Below are positions 8,952-17,653 of a stretch of DNA of 64,000 nucleotides, piece by piece. Below the pieces are notes generated by a model. That model saw only the letters and a list, made by a program, of their open reading frames with translations. It did no database searches and was not told the DNA's origin. Origin of the DNA: an uncultured Eggerthellaceae bacterium (GTDB lineage Bacteria; Actinomycetota; Coriobacteriia; Coriobacteriales; Eggerthellaceae); assembly GCA_947566075.1 (NCBI GenBank), contig CANOIM010000001.1:124001-188000 (forward strand). The letters run 5' to 3'. The translations under genes were made by a program, and so were the position numbers. Numbering within the stretch: the first letter of the stretch is position 1; each line of letters opens with the position of its first letter.

Positions 8952-9532
8952 TGACGAGATATTGCATGGTCATCGACCAGCGTCGCTGCATCGGCTGCCA
9001 TTCTTGCACGGTAGCCTGTCGCACCTGGAACGAGCTGCCCTTGGATATCGTGTACAATCCGGTGCTGACCGAGGGCGTGCAAGGGGAGTGGCCCAACGTT
9101 CATAGGAATTGGACGCCCACCCTGTGCATGCATTGCGAAAAGCCCGCATGTGTGCCCTGTTGCCCCACCGGTGCCAGCCAGCAGGATGAGGACGGCACCG
9201 TTTGGATCGAATATGACAAGTGCATGGCCTGCCTTGCCTGCGTGAATGCCTGCCCCTACGGCATGCGTGACCAGTCCAAGCTGCAGCCCCATCTGCATCG
9301 CTTCGTCCGCAAGTGCACCTTCTGCCGTGACAAGCGCAAGCTGGATCCTGATGCTCAGCCCTATTGCGTGGCAACCTGCCATCAGAAGGCCCGCATCTTC
9401 GGAGACTTGGATGATCCGAACTCCGAGGTGTCGAAGCTGGTCAATTCTGTTGAGACGGTCCGCCTGCTGGAGGACATGGGCACCGGCCCGCAGATCTACT
9501 ACATTCCTGATTTGGGAGGTACTGCAAGATGA
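8951..9532 (+). CDS. 4Fe-4S ferredoxin subunit of the molybdoenzyme complex
   Basis: This 193-residue electron-transfer subunit of the DmsB/PhsB/NrfC type has four cysteine clusters: CIGCHSCTVAC, CMHCEKPACVPCC, CMACLACVNACP and CTFCRDK with a late CVATC. It should hold four [4Fe-4S] clusters and carry electrons between the quinone-facing anchor and the molybdenum site. The start overlaps the upstream stop (TAATG), and the end overlaps the downstream ATG (ATGA), so translation of the three genes is coupled. No signal peptide is present, consistent with a cytoplasmic catalytic side. Confidence 0.94.
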   Translation: MTRYCMVIDQRRCIGCHSCTVACRTWNELPLDIVYNPVLTEGVQGEWPNVHRNWTPTLCMHCEKPACVPCCPTGASQQDEDGTVWIEYDKCMACLACVNACPYGMRDQSKLQPHLHRFVRKCTFCRDKRKLDPDAQPYCVATCHQKARIFGDLDDPNSEVSKLVNSVETVRLLEDMGTGPQIYYIPDLGGTAR

Positions 9533-10530
9533 GAAGACATTTCTGGAAATGGCCCATCCCAACCTACCTGTTCCTAGGCGGCCTGGGCGGTGGCATCTTC
9601 TGCCTCATCGCCGTGCTGTCCCTCTGCGTCTATCCGGGCGTTGACGCGGTCCCCATGGCCATGGCCTGGCCGGGCTTCCTGGCTATCCTGGCCTTGGGCT
9701 TCGGTTGCTTGATGCTCGTGGCTGACCTGGGCCAGCCCATGGTGTTCTACCGCGCTTTCGTGAAGAGCACCAGCGTCCTGGCTTGGGGTGCTCGCCTCCT
9801 CACCGTGTGCATGTTCTTCGGCCTGTTTTGGTTCGCCAGCTACGTGCCGTGGGATTGGTTCGCTCCCGTTGCGAACTTCTTCGTGCCGTTCCGCGCGTTC
9901 AACATCGCCATTGCGGGCATCGCGGGCACGTGCATCATGCTCTACACGGGCATCTTCCTCTCTACCCTGAAGTCCCATGCCTTCTGGGCAACCCCAGCGC
10001 TGCCGGTGCTCTTCACGGTGTCCGCCCTCTCTACCGCCTGCGCTGCCATCTCGCTCTCCGCTGGTTGGTGGCCTGCTCCCCAGGGCATCTACACCGAGGC
10101 TGCTCTCATGAATCTCCTGGCTGCCCACGCCGTCCATGAGATCGTCCATGTGGTGGATGTCATCCTGGTGGTGTGTGAGATCATCGTCCTTCTGGTCATG
10201 GTGCTCTCCTTCCTGGGTGCGGGCAACAAGACGGCGAACCGTGTGGCTCACAAGTGGGTCCATGGCTCCTATGCCTTCGCCTTCTGGGGTGGCATGATCG
10301 CCATGGGTCTGGTGATCCCGGAGCTGCTCTACATCGGCCTTCCTGAGACCGTGGGCTCTACGGTCATCGCTCCCATCTTCGTCCTTCTGGGCGGCCTGTT
10401 GCTCCGCTTCATGGTGGTCAACTCCGACGAGCGTGCTCCGCTGCCCGGCGAGGATATGTACTTCAAGAAGCTCCCGCCGCGGGATGCTGAGTTCATCACC
10501 AAGTGGACCTATGGTGAGAACCTGTTCTAA
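9529..10530 (+). CDS. nrfD: NrfD/PsrC-type membrane anchor subunit
   Basis: This 333-residue integral membrane protein has about eight to nine hydrophobic helices. It starts with WPIPTYLFLGGLGGGIF, the usual N-terminal pattern of NrfD/PsrC quinone-interacting subunits. It should anchor the two preceding subunits at the membrane and exchange electrons with menaquinone. The conserved AHAVHEIVHVVD segment near residues 198-209 contains histidines that may line the quinone or proton path. The gene overlaps its neighbour by four bases and is followed by a strong terminator, closing the three-gene operon. Confidence 0.9.
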   Translation: MRRHFWKWPIPTYLFLGGLGGGIFCLIAVLSLCVYPGVDAVPMAMAWPGFLAILALGFGCLMLVADLGQPMVFYRAFVKSTSVLAWGARLLTVCMFFGLFWFASYVPWDWFAPVANFFVPFRAFNIAIAGIAGTCIMLYTGIFLSTLKSHAFWATPALPVLFTVSALSTACAAISLSAGWWPAPQGIYTEAALMNLLAAHAVHEIVHVVDVILVVCEIIVLLVMVLSFLGAGNKTANRVAHKWVHGSYAFAFWGGMIAMGLVIPELLYIGLPETVGSTVIAPIFVLLGGLLLRFMVVNSDERAPLPGEDMYFKKLPPRDAEFITKWTYGENLF

Positions 10531-10554
10531 GCTCGAACTGAGCTTGGATGCACA

Positions 10555-10590
10555 AGCCCCCTCGCTCACCTGCGAGGGGGCTTTTTCTTT
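10555..10590 (+). terminator. Rho-independent terminator of the molybdoenzyme operon
   Basis: AGCCCCCTCGC (10555-10565) pairs perfectly with GCGAGGGGGCT (10572-10582) around a 6-base loop and is followed by TTTTTCTTT. Confidence 0.92.
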
Positions 10591-10604
10591 CCATCTCAAC
10601 TCAG

Positions 10605-10610
10605 TATAAT
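10605..10610 (+). promoter_or_regulatory. Candidate -10 box for the second redox operon
   Basis: TATAAT lies just after the terminator and about 45 bases before the CCG-domain gene. The -35 region (TTTTCTTTCC) is poor. Confidence 0.45.
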
Positions 10611-10652
10611 CAGAACGGTAGTGGACATCATCCTATAGACAGGGAGATGAGC

Positions 10653-11729
10653 GTGGCTGACTTCGTTATCAACGACGCCCTGACCGGCGATCTCATAGAA
10701 TTCAACTACCAAAGCGGTGATGCCATCATCGAACGGGGCGAAAGCGTGCCCGCGGAAGGGTCTTGCGATACGCTCTTCTTCCCCGGCTGCTCCTTCATCA
10801 ACTATGCCATGCCCTTGGTGGCTGCCACCTACGATCTTCTGCGCGAGGCAGGGGAGGCCGATGGCATATCGGTCCTCTGTTGCGGGAAGATCCTCTCCTA
10901 TGAGCCCGATGGCCAGATCATCCGGGATAGCTTCGAAGAGGAGCTGCGTGAGCACGTGGCTGCCGTAGGCATCAAGCGCATGATCTGCGCCTGCCCGAAT
11001 TGCGTGAAAGCGCTGCGCGAAGCCTTCGCCAATGATGAGCGCACCCGCAACGTTGAGCTGGCGGTGCTGCCCCAGGTGCTGGCTGATCTGGGCTATCGCT
11101 TAGATAAGGCAACCTGCGCGCGCCTCATCCAGGGGGATGAGGCGGCAGATGTACTGCTCTGCACCCATGATTCCTGTCCCGATCGAGGTTACGGTGATTT
11201 CGCCCGGGGCTTGCGCGCCATCATCCCCGAAGGGCTCTGGGTGGATCCGGCTCACAGCGGGAAGCGCTCCATCTGCTGCGGATCCCTGCCGCGAGCGGCG
11301 GGCAAGTTCGAACAGGCGGACAAGTGCGCTCGCACCAACGGCGAAGAGGCCCTGGCCGTTCAGGCGGATGCCATCGTGACGGCCTGCATGAGCTGCACCT
11401 TCCAATTGAACATGGCCCAGCCCTTCGTGCAATGCGTGAACTACCTGGAGCTGCTCTTCGGTTGGCGCGTGGATTGGTCTACCGTGGGCGCTTGGATGAA
11501 GCTGCGCTTCCTGTTCGGAGATACCCTGGGTGCTGTGGAGCGCGAGCAAAGCCAACGCTCCTTCGCCGGGCTCACTGGTGTTCATGGGGATGCCGCGGCC
11601 GGTGAGGAGACGATCGCCGATGAGGTAGCAGGCGAACGAGAGGCTGAAGCCGCCATCACCGAAGCAGAGGAAGAGGCGGCCCAGGATGTGCGCCTGTCCA
11701 ACGCGAACGTGAAGACGCTTGGCGAGTAG
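10653..11729 (+). CDS. (Fe-S)-binding protein with two CCG domains (HdrB/GlpC-like)
   Basis: This protein of about 358 residues carries two cysteine-rich CCG domains that fit the family spacing: C-X29-CC-X36-CXXC (FPGCS to CACPNC) and C-X32-CC-X35-CXXC (HDSCP to CMSC). In HdrB these domains hold noncubane [4Fe-4S] clusters that pass electrons to disulfides; in GlpC-like proteins they link to quinones. A charged Glu/Ala-rich tail of about 50 residues ends it. The GTG at 10653 is chosen because AGGGAG lies six bases upstream; the ATG at 10647 abuts that site. It lies nine bases before the second molybdoenzyme gene and is probably its electron partner. Confidence 0.88.
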   Translation: MADFVINDALTGDLIEFNYQSGDAIIERGESVPAEGSCDTLFFPGCSFINYAMPLVAATYDLLREAGEADGISVLCCGKILSYEPDGQIIRDSFEEELREHVAAVGIKRMICACPNCVKALREAFANDERTRNVELAVLPQVLADLGYRLDKATCARLIQGDEAADVLLCTHDSCPDRGYGDFARGLRAIIPEGLWVDPAHSGKRSICCGSLPRAAGKFEQADKCARTNGEEALAVQADAIVTACMSCTFQLNMAQPFVQCVNYLELLFGWRVDWSTVGAWMKLRFLFGDTLGAVEREQSQRSFAGLTGVHGDAAAGEETIADEVAGEREAEAAITEAEEEAAQDVRLSNANVKTLGE

Positions 11730-11738
11730 GCGTGCACC

Positions 11739-14000
11739 ATGGGCACTGAGATACGTAAGACCAACTGCCATTTCTGCGGGTATCTTTGCGGGTTCACCGC
11801 TGAGGTAGAGGATGGCCGCATCGTGGGGCTCGCGCCCGATCCTGAGCGCTACCCCTATGATGAGCAGGTGCTGGCAGGGTGTCAGCGTTGGAGGATGAAT
11901 CTGGATGTGCTGGATGGCTCTGACCGCGTCAACCACCCCTTGCGGCGGGTGGGGGAGCGGGGGAGCGGCCAGTGGGAGCGCATCAGCTGGGATGAGGCCT
12001 TGGATGAGATAGCGGCTGAGCTCTGCCGCTTGCGGGAGGAATACAACTCCGGAGTGGTGGCTTCTCTGATCGGTGGCCCCCACACCTCCTTCTGGCCCCT
12101 GCATCGGTTCATGTCGTTGTTCGGCTCGCCGAACAACGCGGGCATCGGGCAGATCTGCTGGAATCCGCGCATCTGGTCAGACACGCTCGCCTTCGGCTGG
12201 ACCATCGAACCAGACATCACCGACCAGACCCATTGCCTATTGGTCTGGGGCACGAATCCGGCTGAATCTGACAATTCCGCCTTCTGGCGGTCCCTGTTGA
12301 AGATGTCCAAGGCGGGTATGCCCAAGATCGTAGTGATAGACCCGCGCTTCACGAAGACCGCTCGCATCGCTGATATCTGGGTGCCCCTCAAGCCGGGGAC
12401 GGATTGCACCTTCGCTTTGGGGTTGCTCCAGGTCATCATCGAGGAAGGCCTCTATGACCACGGCTTCGTTGAGGAGTGGTGCGAAGGCTTCGAAGAGCTG
12501 CGAAGCCATGTGGCCCCTTACACCCCCGATCATGTGGCAGAGGTCTGCGGCCTTGAGCCGGATCTGGTGCGCGAAGTGGCTCGGGCCTTCGCTCAGTCCC
12601 CTTCGGCCATCATCACTGGCCGCGGCATAGATCAGATAGGCCGAAACGTGCTGCCCACCCATCGGGCTCGCTGTGCGCTGCTGGCCATCTGCGGCGATGT
12701 GGACAGGCCGGGCGGCTGTTCACTGCTCCAAACCAGCAGCTTCACCTCAGAGCTTGACTTGGAATGCACTCTGGAAACGTGGGATACGCTTGCTGAGCTC
12801 AGCTTGAATACCGGCTACACGCCGCTTCAGAGCTACGAGGGCTATGGGCGTGTGAAGCAGCTCATGGATGCAGCAGGCAAGCGCCTCCCGGCCCGCTATC
12901 TCACCAGCGTGCATCCTGATCTTCTGCTGGAAGCCATGGAAGGCACGGGGCGCTATCCCGTGCGGGCGGTCATCGTAGAGGCCACCAATCCGCTGCTCAC
13001 CTATGCTGACACCCACCGGGTGTTGGAGGCGTTCAAAGGGCTGGATCTGCTGGTGGTGTTGGACTACTACCTGACTCCCACGGCGGCCTTGGCTGATTAT
13101 GTGCTGCCCTCGGCCGGGGCCATGGAGCGCGCCACGTTCCAGGCCCATGGGGGCGTTGCGGATTTCGTCTACGGTGGGGCGAAGGCGGTGGATCCTTACC
13201 ATGAGCGCAAGCCTGACTACGAGATATTCCGTGAGCTGGGCTTGCGTTGCGGTCAAGGGGACCACTGGCCCGATGCCACTTTCGAAGAGGCCTGTGAGCG
13301 CGCGTTGGCCCCCACGGGCTTGGACTGGGAGGGCTATTGCCAGATGGGCATGTACGCCACGGCCACTCGCCCGCTGAAGCATGAGGAGCTGTTGGAGGAT
13401 GGCCGCAAGCGCGGGTTCTCCACTGCTACGGGCAAGGTGGAACTGGCCAGCAGCGTGTTGGAAGCCATGGGCTCCACGCGTCTTCCGGCGCCTGCGGAGA
13501 ACTACTCCCTTTGCTCCGAGGGTTTCCAGAAGGCTTGCGAAGGGGAGGGTTGGACCCATCTGACGCTCATCACGGGCGGCCGTCGCCAGCCCTATAACGC
13601 CTCCATGTACTTCAACCATCCCCCCTTCCGTCGCCAGCGGCCCTATCCGCTGGCGGAGGTGGGCCCGGCCACGGCTGACCGGCTGGGTGCGCAGGCGGGA
13701 GATGTTGTGGCGCTCGCCACTGATAGGGGAGAAGCGCGGTTCGTCCTGGGTATAATCCCCATGACCGAAGGCGTGATCCATGCAGACTACGGCTGGTGGC
13801 ATCCTGAAGAGCCTGTTCGCGCCCCTGGCTTCGGCGGCATCTTCGAGAGCAACATCAACACGCTCACCAGTTGCTCTCTGGCTCAGTCCGAACCCATGAT
13901 CGGGACCTGGGCCTACAATGCCATGGATTGCATGGTCAAGGTGGATGACGCGGATCTGACCTGGTCAGATGCCATAGAGAAGAAAGGCTCCTTCGCCTGA
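11739..14000 (+). CDS. Second molybdopterin-dependent oxidoreductase, acetylene-hydratase-like
   Basis: This 753-residue enzyme, close in size to acetylene hydratase (about 730), starts with the [4Fe-4S] motif CHFCGYLC plus a later Cys (LAGCQRW). Cys140 (GIGQICWNP) matches the position of the metal-ligating Cys of acetylene hydratase. The molybdopterin-binding segments include VVIDPRFTKTARIADIW and LKPGTDCTF. There is no Tat signal, no NrfD partner and no four-cluster ferredoxin next to it, unlike the first enzyme. Its neighbours are instead a CCG-domain protein and a set of modification-type enzymes. The substrate is unknown. It is a paralogue, not a copy, of the 5910 gene and lacks its C-terminal repeats. 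Confidence 0.92.
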   Translation: MGTEIRKTNCHFCGYLCGFTAEVEDGRIVGLAPDPERYPYDEQVLAGCQRWRMNLDVLDGSDRVNHPLRRVGERGSGQWERISWDEALDEIAAELCRLREEYNSGVVASLIGGPHTSFWPLHRFMSLFGSPNNAGIGQICWNPRIWSDTLAFGWTIEPDITDQTHCLLVWGTNPAESDNSAFWRSLLKMSKAGMPKIVVIDPRFTKTARIADIWVPLKPGTDCTFALGLLQVIIEEGLYDHGFVEEWCEGFEELRSHVAPYTPDHVAEVCGLEPDLVREVARAFAQSPSAIITGRGIDQIGRNVLPTHRARCALLAICGDVDRPGGCSLLQTSSFTSELDLECTLETWDTLAELSLNTGYTPLQSYEGYGRVKQLMDAAGKRLPARYLTSVHPDLLLEAMEGTGRYPVRAVIVEATNPLLTYADTHRVLEAFKGLDLLVVLDYYLTPTAALADYVLPSAGAMERATFQAHGGVADFVYGGAKAVDPYHERKPDYEIFRELGLRCGQGDHWPDATFEEACERALAPTGLDWEGYCQMGMYATATRPLKHEELLEDGRKRGFSTATGKVELASSVLEAMGSTRLPAPAENYSLCSEGFQKACEGEGWTHLTLITGGRRQPYNASMYFNHPPFRRQRPYPLAEVGPATADRLGAQAGDVVALATDRGEARFVLGIIPMTEGVIHADYGWWHPEEPVRAPGFGGIFESNINTLTSCSLAQSEPMIGTWAYNAMDCMVKVDDADLTWSDAIEKKGSFA

Positions 14001-14033
14001 GTGCGGAGGGCAGACAGGGAACAAGGAGAGATG

Positions 14034-14900
14034 ATGACCGAACGCAAGCAAGCGCTCCTGGTATTCAGCAAGCCGCCCATTCCGGGCATGGTGAAGACGC
14101 GCCTCACGAAGGCTCACGGGGGCATCCTCACTGATGAGCAGGCCGCTCAGTTCTTCAAGCTCAGCCTCTATGATGTCTCAGAGCTGGCCATGCACGCTCT
14201 CATAGAGATGCAGCGGGACAACGACGCGCTGGTGGCGGCAGATCCTAGTGCAGACAAGATCACCTATGACTTCTTCCTGTCCACCACCCCTGCCAGCAAC
14301 CTGCCGCTCATGAAGGAGACCTTCGATGAGATAGGCCCCTGGCCCATGGAGATCCATTACCTGACAGATTCTGGCGCCACCTTCGACGACCACTTCGATG
14401 ACGCTATCGCCCAGATCTTCGCCTTGGGCTATGACAACATCGTCTCTATCGGGGGAGATATCCCCACTCTGCCCAAGTCTGATCTGAAATACGCGTTCCA
14501 GTGGTTGGAGTACTTCCAGTCCATCGGGCGCCCCGGCTTCGTGTTGGCTCCCTGTCAGGAATGCGGTACCTCGCTGATCGGCCTGTCCAAGGATACGCCC
14601 ATCAACAACCAGGGGGTCTACTACAACAAAGATGGCGTCCCTGCCCTGGATGCTTACATGCGCAAGATAGAGGAGGCCGACATCCCCGTGGCCTATTTCT
14701 CTCCGGTGGCTGACATCGATGAGACCACAGACCTTGCCCATGCCATCTCCTGCATGAAGGCCATTCGCAAGGCAGCCCAGTTCCAGTCTGAGCTCTTCGT
14801 GCCTAACCGGGTGCTCACCTGGTGCGATCTCATGGGCATCAGCGTATCCACGCCGCCCAATGAGGAGCATGATCCAAGGCAGTACATCGATGCAGAATAA
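14034..14900 (+). CDS. TIGR04282-type CofC-like nucleotidyl/glycosyltransferase
   Basis: This protein of about 288 residues begins ALLVFSKPPIPGMVKTRLT, the signature of the CofC-like/TIGR04282 family (often labelled DUF2064, arsenosugar or rSAM-associated transferase). It also has SIGGDIPTLPKSDL, the acidic nucleotide-binding site. The family has a GT-A/nucleotidyltransferase fold; proteins of this group usually run near 200-230 residues, so this one is long. The ATG at 14034 lies five bases after AAGGAG; an ATG at 14031 is also possible. The radical SAM gene overlaps its end, which matches the known pairing of this family with radical SAM enzymes. Confidence 0.85.
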   Translation: MTERKQALLVFSKPPIPGMVKTRLTKAHGGILTDEQAAQFFKLSLYDVSELAMHALIEMQRDNDALVAADPSADKITYDFFLSTTPASNLPLMKETFDEIGPWPMEIHYLTDSGATFDDHFDDAIAQIFALGYDNIVSIGGDIPTLPKSDLKYAFQWLEYFQSIGRPGFVLAPCQECGTSLIGLSKDTPINNQGVYYNKDGVPALDAYMRKIEEADIPVAYFSPVADIDETTDLAHAISCMKAIRKAAQFQSELFVPNRVLTWCDLMGISVSTPPNEEHDPRQYIDAE

Positions 14901-16233
14901 GACGCCCCTTCATACCACCCAGGCCCTCTGCCCTGATTGCTTGCGCGAACTACCTGCTGAGGTCTATGCAGATGAAGAGGGCATCGTTTGGATGGAGCGC
15001 ATCTGTCCCGAACATGGCATGCTCGCCACGCGCATGTGGCCGGATGCAGACCATTATCAGTGGCTGCGTTCTGAGGCCTTCCCGAAGACGCGGCCCCAGA
15101 ACACCATCCCAGCTACCGATGACTGCCCCTTCGGCTGCGGGACCTGTGCCCGTCATGGCCGCCGCGGGACGCTCCTAGAGATAGAGGTCACGCGTAATTG
15201 CAACCTGCACTGCCCGGTCTGCTTCGCTTCCTCTAAGACGGGCGAATATGATCCCACCATGGAAGAGATCAGCGCCATGTATCAGGTCATCGCGAACGCT
15301 GTGGGCACCGATGGGGCCGTTCAGCTCACGGGGGGAGAGCCCACCACGCGCAAGGATCTGAAGGACATCATCTACCTGGGCCGACAGATGGGCTTCTGGG
15401 GCATAGAGGTCAATACCAATGGCCTGGTCATCGCGAACAACCCCGGCTATCTGGAGGACTTGGTGGGCGCGGGACTCACGGGCGTCTATCTCTCCTTCGA
15501 CGGCCTCACCTCTGAGGTCTACGAGGCCACCTGCGGCAGGGATATCCTGGCCACCAAGCTGCGCGCCATCGAGCGGTGCCGTGAGTGCGGCATCCAGGTG
15601 GTGCTCTCGGTGGCGGTGGTGGCCGGCGTGAATGACGATCAGCTGGGAGACCTGCTCCGCTTCAGTTTGGAGAATTCTGACGTGGTGGCGGGCCTTGCCT
15701 TGCAACCAGCCTTCACCTCAGGCCGCTTCGACGCCACTCGGGCCATCCCCATGTCCTCAGGGGATGTCATCCATGACCTGTGCGCCCAGTCCGACGGCCT
15801 CTTGGAGGTGCGGGATATCTGGCCCTTGGGATGTTCGCATCCCCTTTGCGATACAGGGGTCTTTCTGCTGAAGACCCCAGAGGCAACCCATGAGAGCGGA
15901 TTCATTCCCGCAACGCAGATGATGACCATGGAGGAATATGCGGAAGGCTACAGCCCCGATTCTCCCCAAGGCTCGGTGTTCTTGGATATCCTTCACGGTA
16001 AAGGCGTTCCTGTGTCAGATGGCCTTTCTGTGATCATCATGAATTACATGGATGCCTACAGCATGGACACAGAACGTCTTCGTGAATGTTCCATGATGGT
16101 TTGCGTGCCCGATGGCCGCGCCATACCTTTTTGCTCCTATCATCTGACCGATAGCAAAGGAAGGCGTGTATACGCTCCGTGGTGCAAAGAAGATGACTGG
16201 CCAGAGGATCTGGCCGTAAAGAAAGAAGCTTGA
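14890..16233 (+). CDS. Radical SAM protein, Tes/MJ0619-like
   Basis: This radical SAM enzyme of about 447 residues has an N-terminal zinc/Fe-S style segment (CPDC near 14-17, then CPFGCGTCARH near 79-89). The SAM cluster motif is EVTRNCNLHCPVCFA, with cysteines near 104, 108 and 111. The CPxxCGxC...EVTxxCNLxCPVCFA layout matches the archaeal MJ0619/tetraether-lipid-synthase type of radical SAM family. LTGGEPTTRKDL is the GGEP motif. A C-terminal region has additional cysteines (GCSHPLCD, ECSMMVC, APWC). Function here is unknown. The start overlaps the upstream gene and is uncertain; ATGs at 14860 and 14869 are alternatives. Confidence 0.85.
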   Translation: MQNKTPLHTTQALCPDCLRELPAEVYADEEGIVWMERICPEHGMLATRMWPDADHYQWLRSEAFPKTRPQNTIPATDDCPFGCGTCARHGRRGTLLEIEVTRNCNLHCPVCFASSKTGEYDPTMEEISAMYQVIANAVGTDGAVQLTGGEPTTRKDLKDIIYLGRQMGFWGIEVNTNGLVIANNPGYLEDLVGAGLTGVYLSFDGLTSEVYEATCGRDILATKLRAIERCRECGIQVVLSVAVVAGVNDDQLGDLLRFSLENSDVVAGLALQPAFTSGRFDATRAIPMSSGDVIHDLCAQSDGLLEVRDIWPLGCSHPLCDTGVFLLKTPEATHESGFIPATQMMTMEEYAEGYSPDSPQGSVFLDILHGKGVPVSDGLSVIIMNYMDAYSMDTERLRECSMMVCVPDGRAIPFCSYHLTDSKGRRVYAPWCKEDDWPEDLAVKKEA

Positions 16234-16235
16234 GC

Positions 16236-17213
16236 ATGGCTGATTACAGGATAACCAACGACAAAGACCGCTGCGTCAAGTGCGGTCTTTGCGTGGCCTT
16301 CTGCCCGATTCCTGGCATATTGGAGGTAGGGGAGGACGGTCATCCCAAGGTAGCAAGCGCTGAAGAATGTGTCGGATGCATGACCTGTTCTGGCAATTGC
16401 CCGAAGCGCGCTTTGGTTGTGGAAGCCACAGGAGATGCGGTCTATGACCCCTTCGCAGGCGAAGAGCGCGCCAAGCCCCTAGGGGAGGACAAGCGAAAAG
16501 AATACGCCAGCTTGCAGAAGACCATCATGGAAGCATTGGATCTGCGTTGGCAGCCTGTGGCAGTGAGCCTTATCAATGCTGATGAGCCTTTACCTCAAGT
16601 CCCTATGCCTTCCGAAAATCTTAGGTTCTGCCAGGCGCTCATGGCTGCTCGGCGAGGAGCGAGCATCCTGATGCCGCCCCATAAGCATTCCTGCCCCGAT
16701 GGCACATCCATCTTCGGTATGACCGGTGTGCCGCCCAAGCTTGCCACAGGAGAGATCTACGTGCTGTTCCATAAGGTGGAAACGGCTGAGGCTGCCGCGC
16801 AGATGGTGGCCGAACGGCCCACCCTGCCGCCGAAGAGCCGTAGGGCCACCTATGTGGCACCCTTGGCTGAGACCGTGCGCGACCCTGAGGTGGTGGTCTT
16901 CACCGGCACCCCGGAGCAGATGATGTGGATGTGCATGTCCATGAGCTATTACACTGGCCACAGGCATGACTTCCATGCGTCGGGATTCAACTCCATGTGC
17001 GTGGAGGCAGTGCTCTTGCCCATGGAGAATGATGAGCCCAACATCACCTTCGGCTGCTATGGCTGCCGGGCGGCATCCGATGTGGGAGATGACATGATGT
17101 TCATGGGCGTGCCCACCCATCTTCTGCCCACCATAGCGAAAGGGGCTGTGGAATTGGCGAAGAAGGCCATCCCGGATTCCCGTAACAAGATCTACGTGCC
17201 GCCCATCATGTGA
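16236..17213 (+). CDS. Ferredoxin-DUF169 fusion protein
   Basis: This 325-residue protein has two ferredoxin [4Fe-4S] motifs at the N-terminus (CVKCGLCVAFCP and CVGCMTCSGNCP, residues about 13-60). A DUF169 region follows from about 95 to the end, with several cysteines and methionines (ITFGCYGCRAASDVG). DUF169 proteins are common near redox and metal enzymes of anaerobes, but their reaction is unknown. It starts three bases after the radical SAM stop without a clear ribosome-binding site, so its translation is probably coupled. It may pass electrons to the radical SAM enzyme or the second molybdoenzyme. Confidence 0.86.
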   Translation: MADYRITNDKDRCVKCGLCVAFCPIPGILEVGEDGHPKVASAEECVGCMTCSGNCPKRALVVEATGDAVYDPFAGEERAKPLGEDKRKEYASLQKTIMEALDLRWQPVAVSLINADEPLPQVPMPSENLRFCQALMAARRGASILMPPHKHSCPDGTSIFGMTGVPPKLATGEIYVLFHKVETAEAAAQMVAERPTLPPKSRRATYVAPLAETVRDPEVVVFTGTPEQMMWMCMSMSYYTGHRHDFHASGFNSMCVEAVLLPMENDEPNITFGCYGCRAASDVGDDMMFMGVPTHLLPTIAKGAVELAKKAIPDSRNKIYVPPIM

Positions 17214-17215
17214 TC

Positions 17216-17647
17216 ATGGCTGACCTGTTCACCTTGCGTCCAGCCACCCAAGAGGACATGGCTCTGATCGATGCCTACGCCCTGGCTGAGGGTATGGATG
17301 CCGTGGGGAGCCCCCAGGGCATCACGGTGGCTCAGAATGCCGAAGGGGAGCCCGTGGGCTTCCTGCGGCTGGTCTTGGGGGCCAACGGCTTCTGGCACGT
17401 GAACCCCGTGGTGGTCTATGGGCCCTGGCGCGGGTATGGAGTGGGTCATGCGCTCACGGAAGCCGCCCTGACTGAGAAAGGGGAGCTTCGGTTGGTGGCG
17501 CGCGGGAGCGCGGTGCCCTTCTACGAGCGAGAGGGCTTCACAGCTTGCGAATGGGATGAGGTGGATCTGGCAGTCACGGAAGACTGCGAAGGATGCCCCT
17601 ACAGGGCTGAATGCGCACCGGTGCCCATGGTCAAAACGAAGGGGTGA
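17216..17647 (+). CDS. GNAT-family N-acetyltransferase with Cys-rich tail
   Basis: This 143-residue protein has the GNAT fold: FTLRPATQEDMALIDAY at the start, the acyl-CoA loop region PWRGYGVGHAL (about 75-85), and VPFYEREGF near the end. The tail CEGCPYRAEC adds a small four-cysteine-type motif that could bind metal. It is the last gene of the six-gene run, starting two bases after the DUF169 stop, and converges on the PadR gene with six bases between stops. The substrate is unknown. Confidence 0.85.
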   Translation: MADLFTLRPATQEDMALIDAYALAEGMDAVGSPQGITVAQNAEGEPVGFLRLVLGANGFWHVNPVVVYGPWRGYGVGHALTEAALTEKGELRLVARGSAVPFYEREGFTACEWDEVDLAVTEDCEGCPYRAECAPVPMVKTKG

Positions 17648-17653
17648 GCCTTC

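Noticed and set aside
9574..10599. 341-codon minus-strand frame antisense to the NrfD gene
   Set aside because: His/Glu-rich composition typical of a shadow frame; it crosses the operon terminator.
10548..10646. Extended start of the CCG-domain protein at 10548
   Set aside because: That start would place the codons inside the terminator hairpin and before the -10 box.
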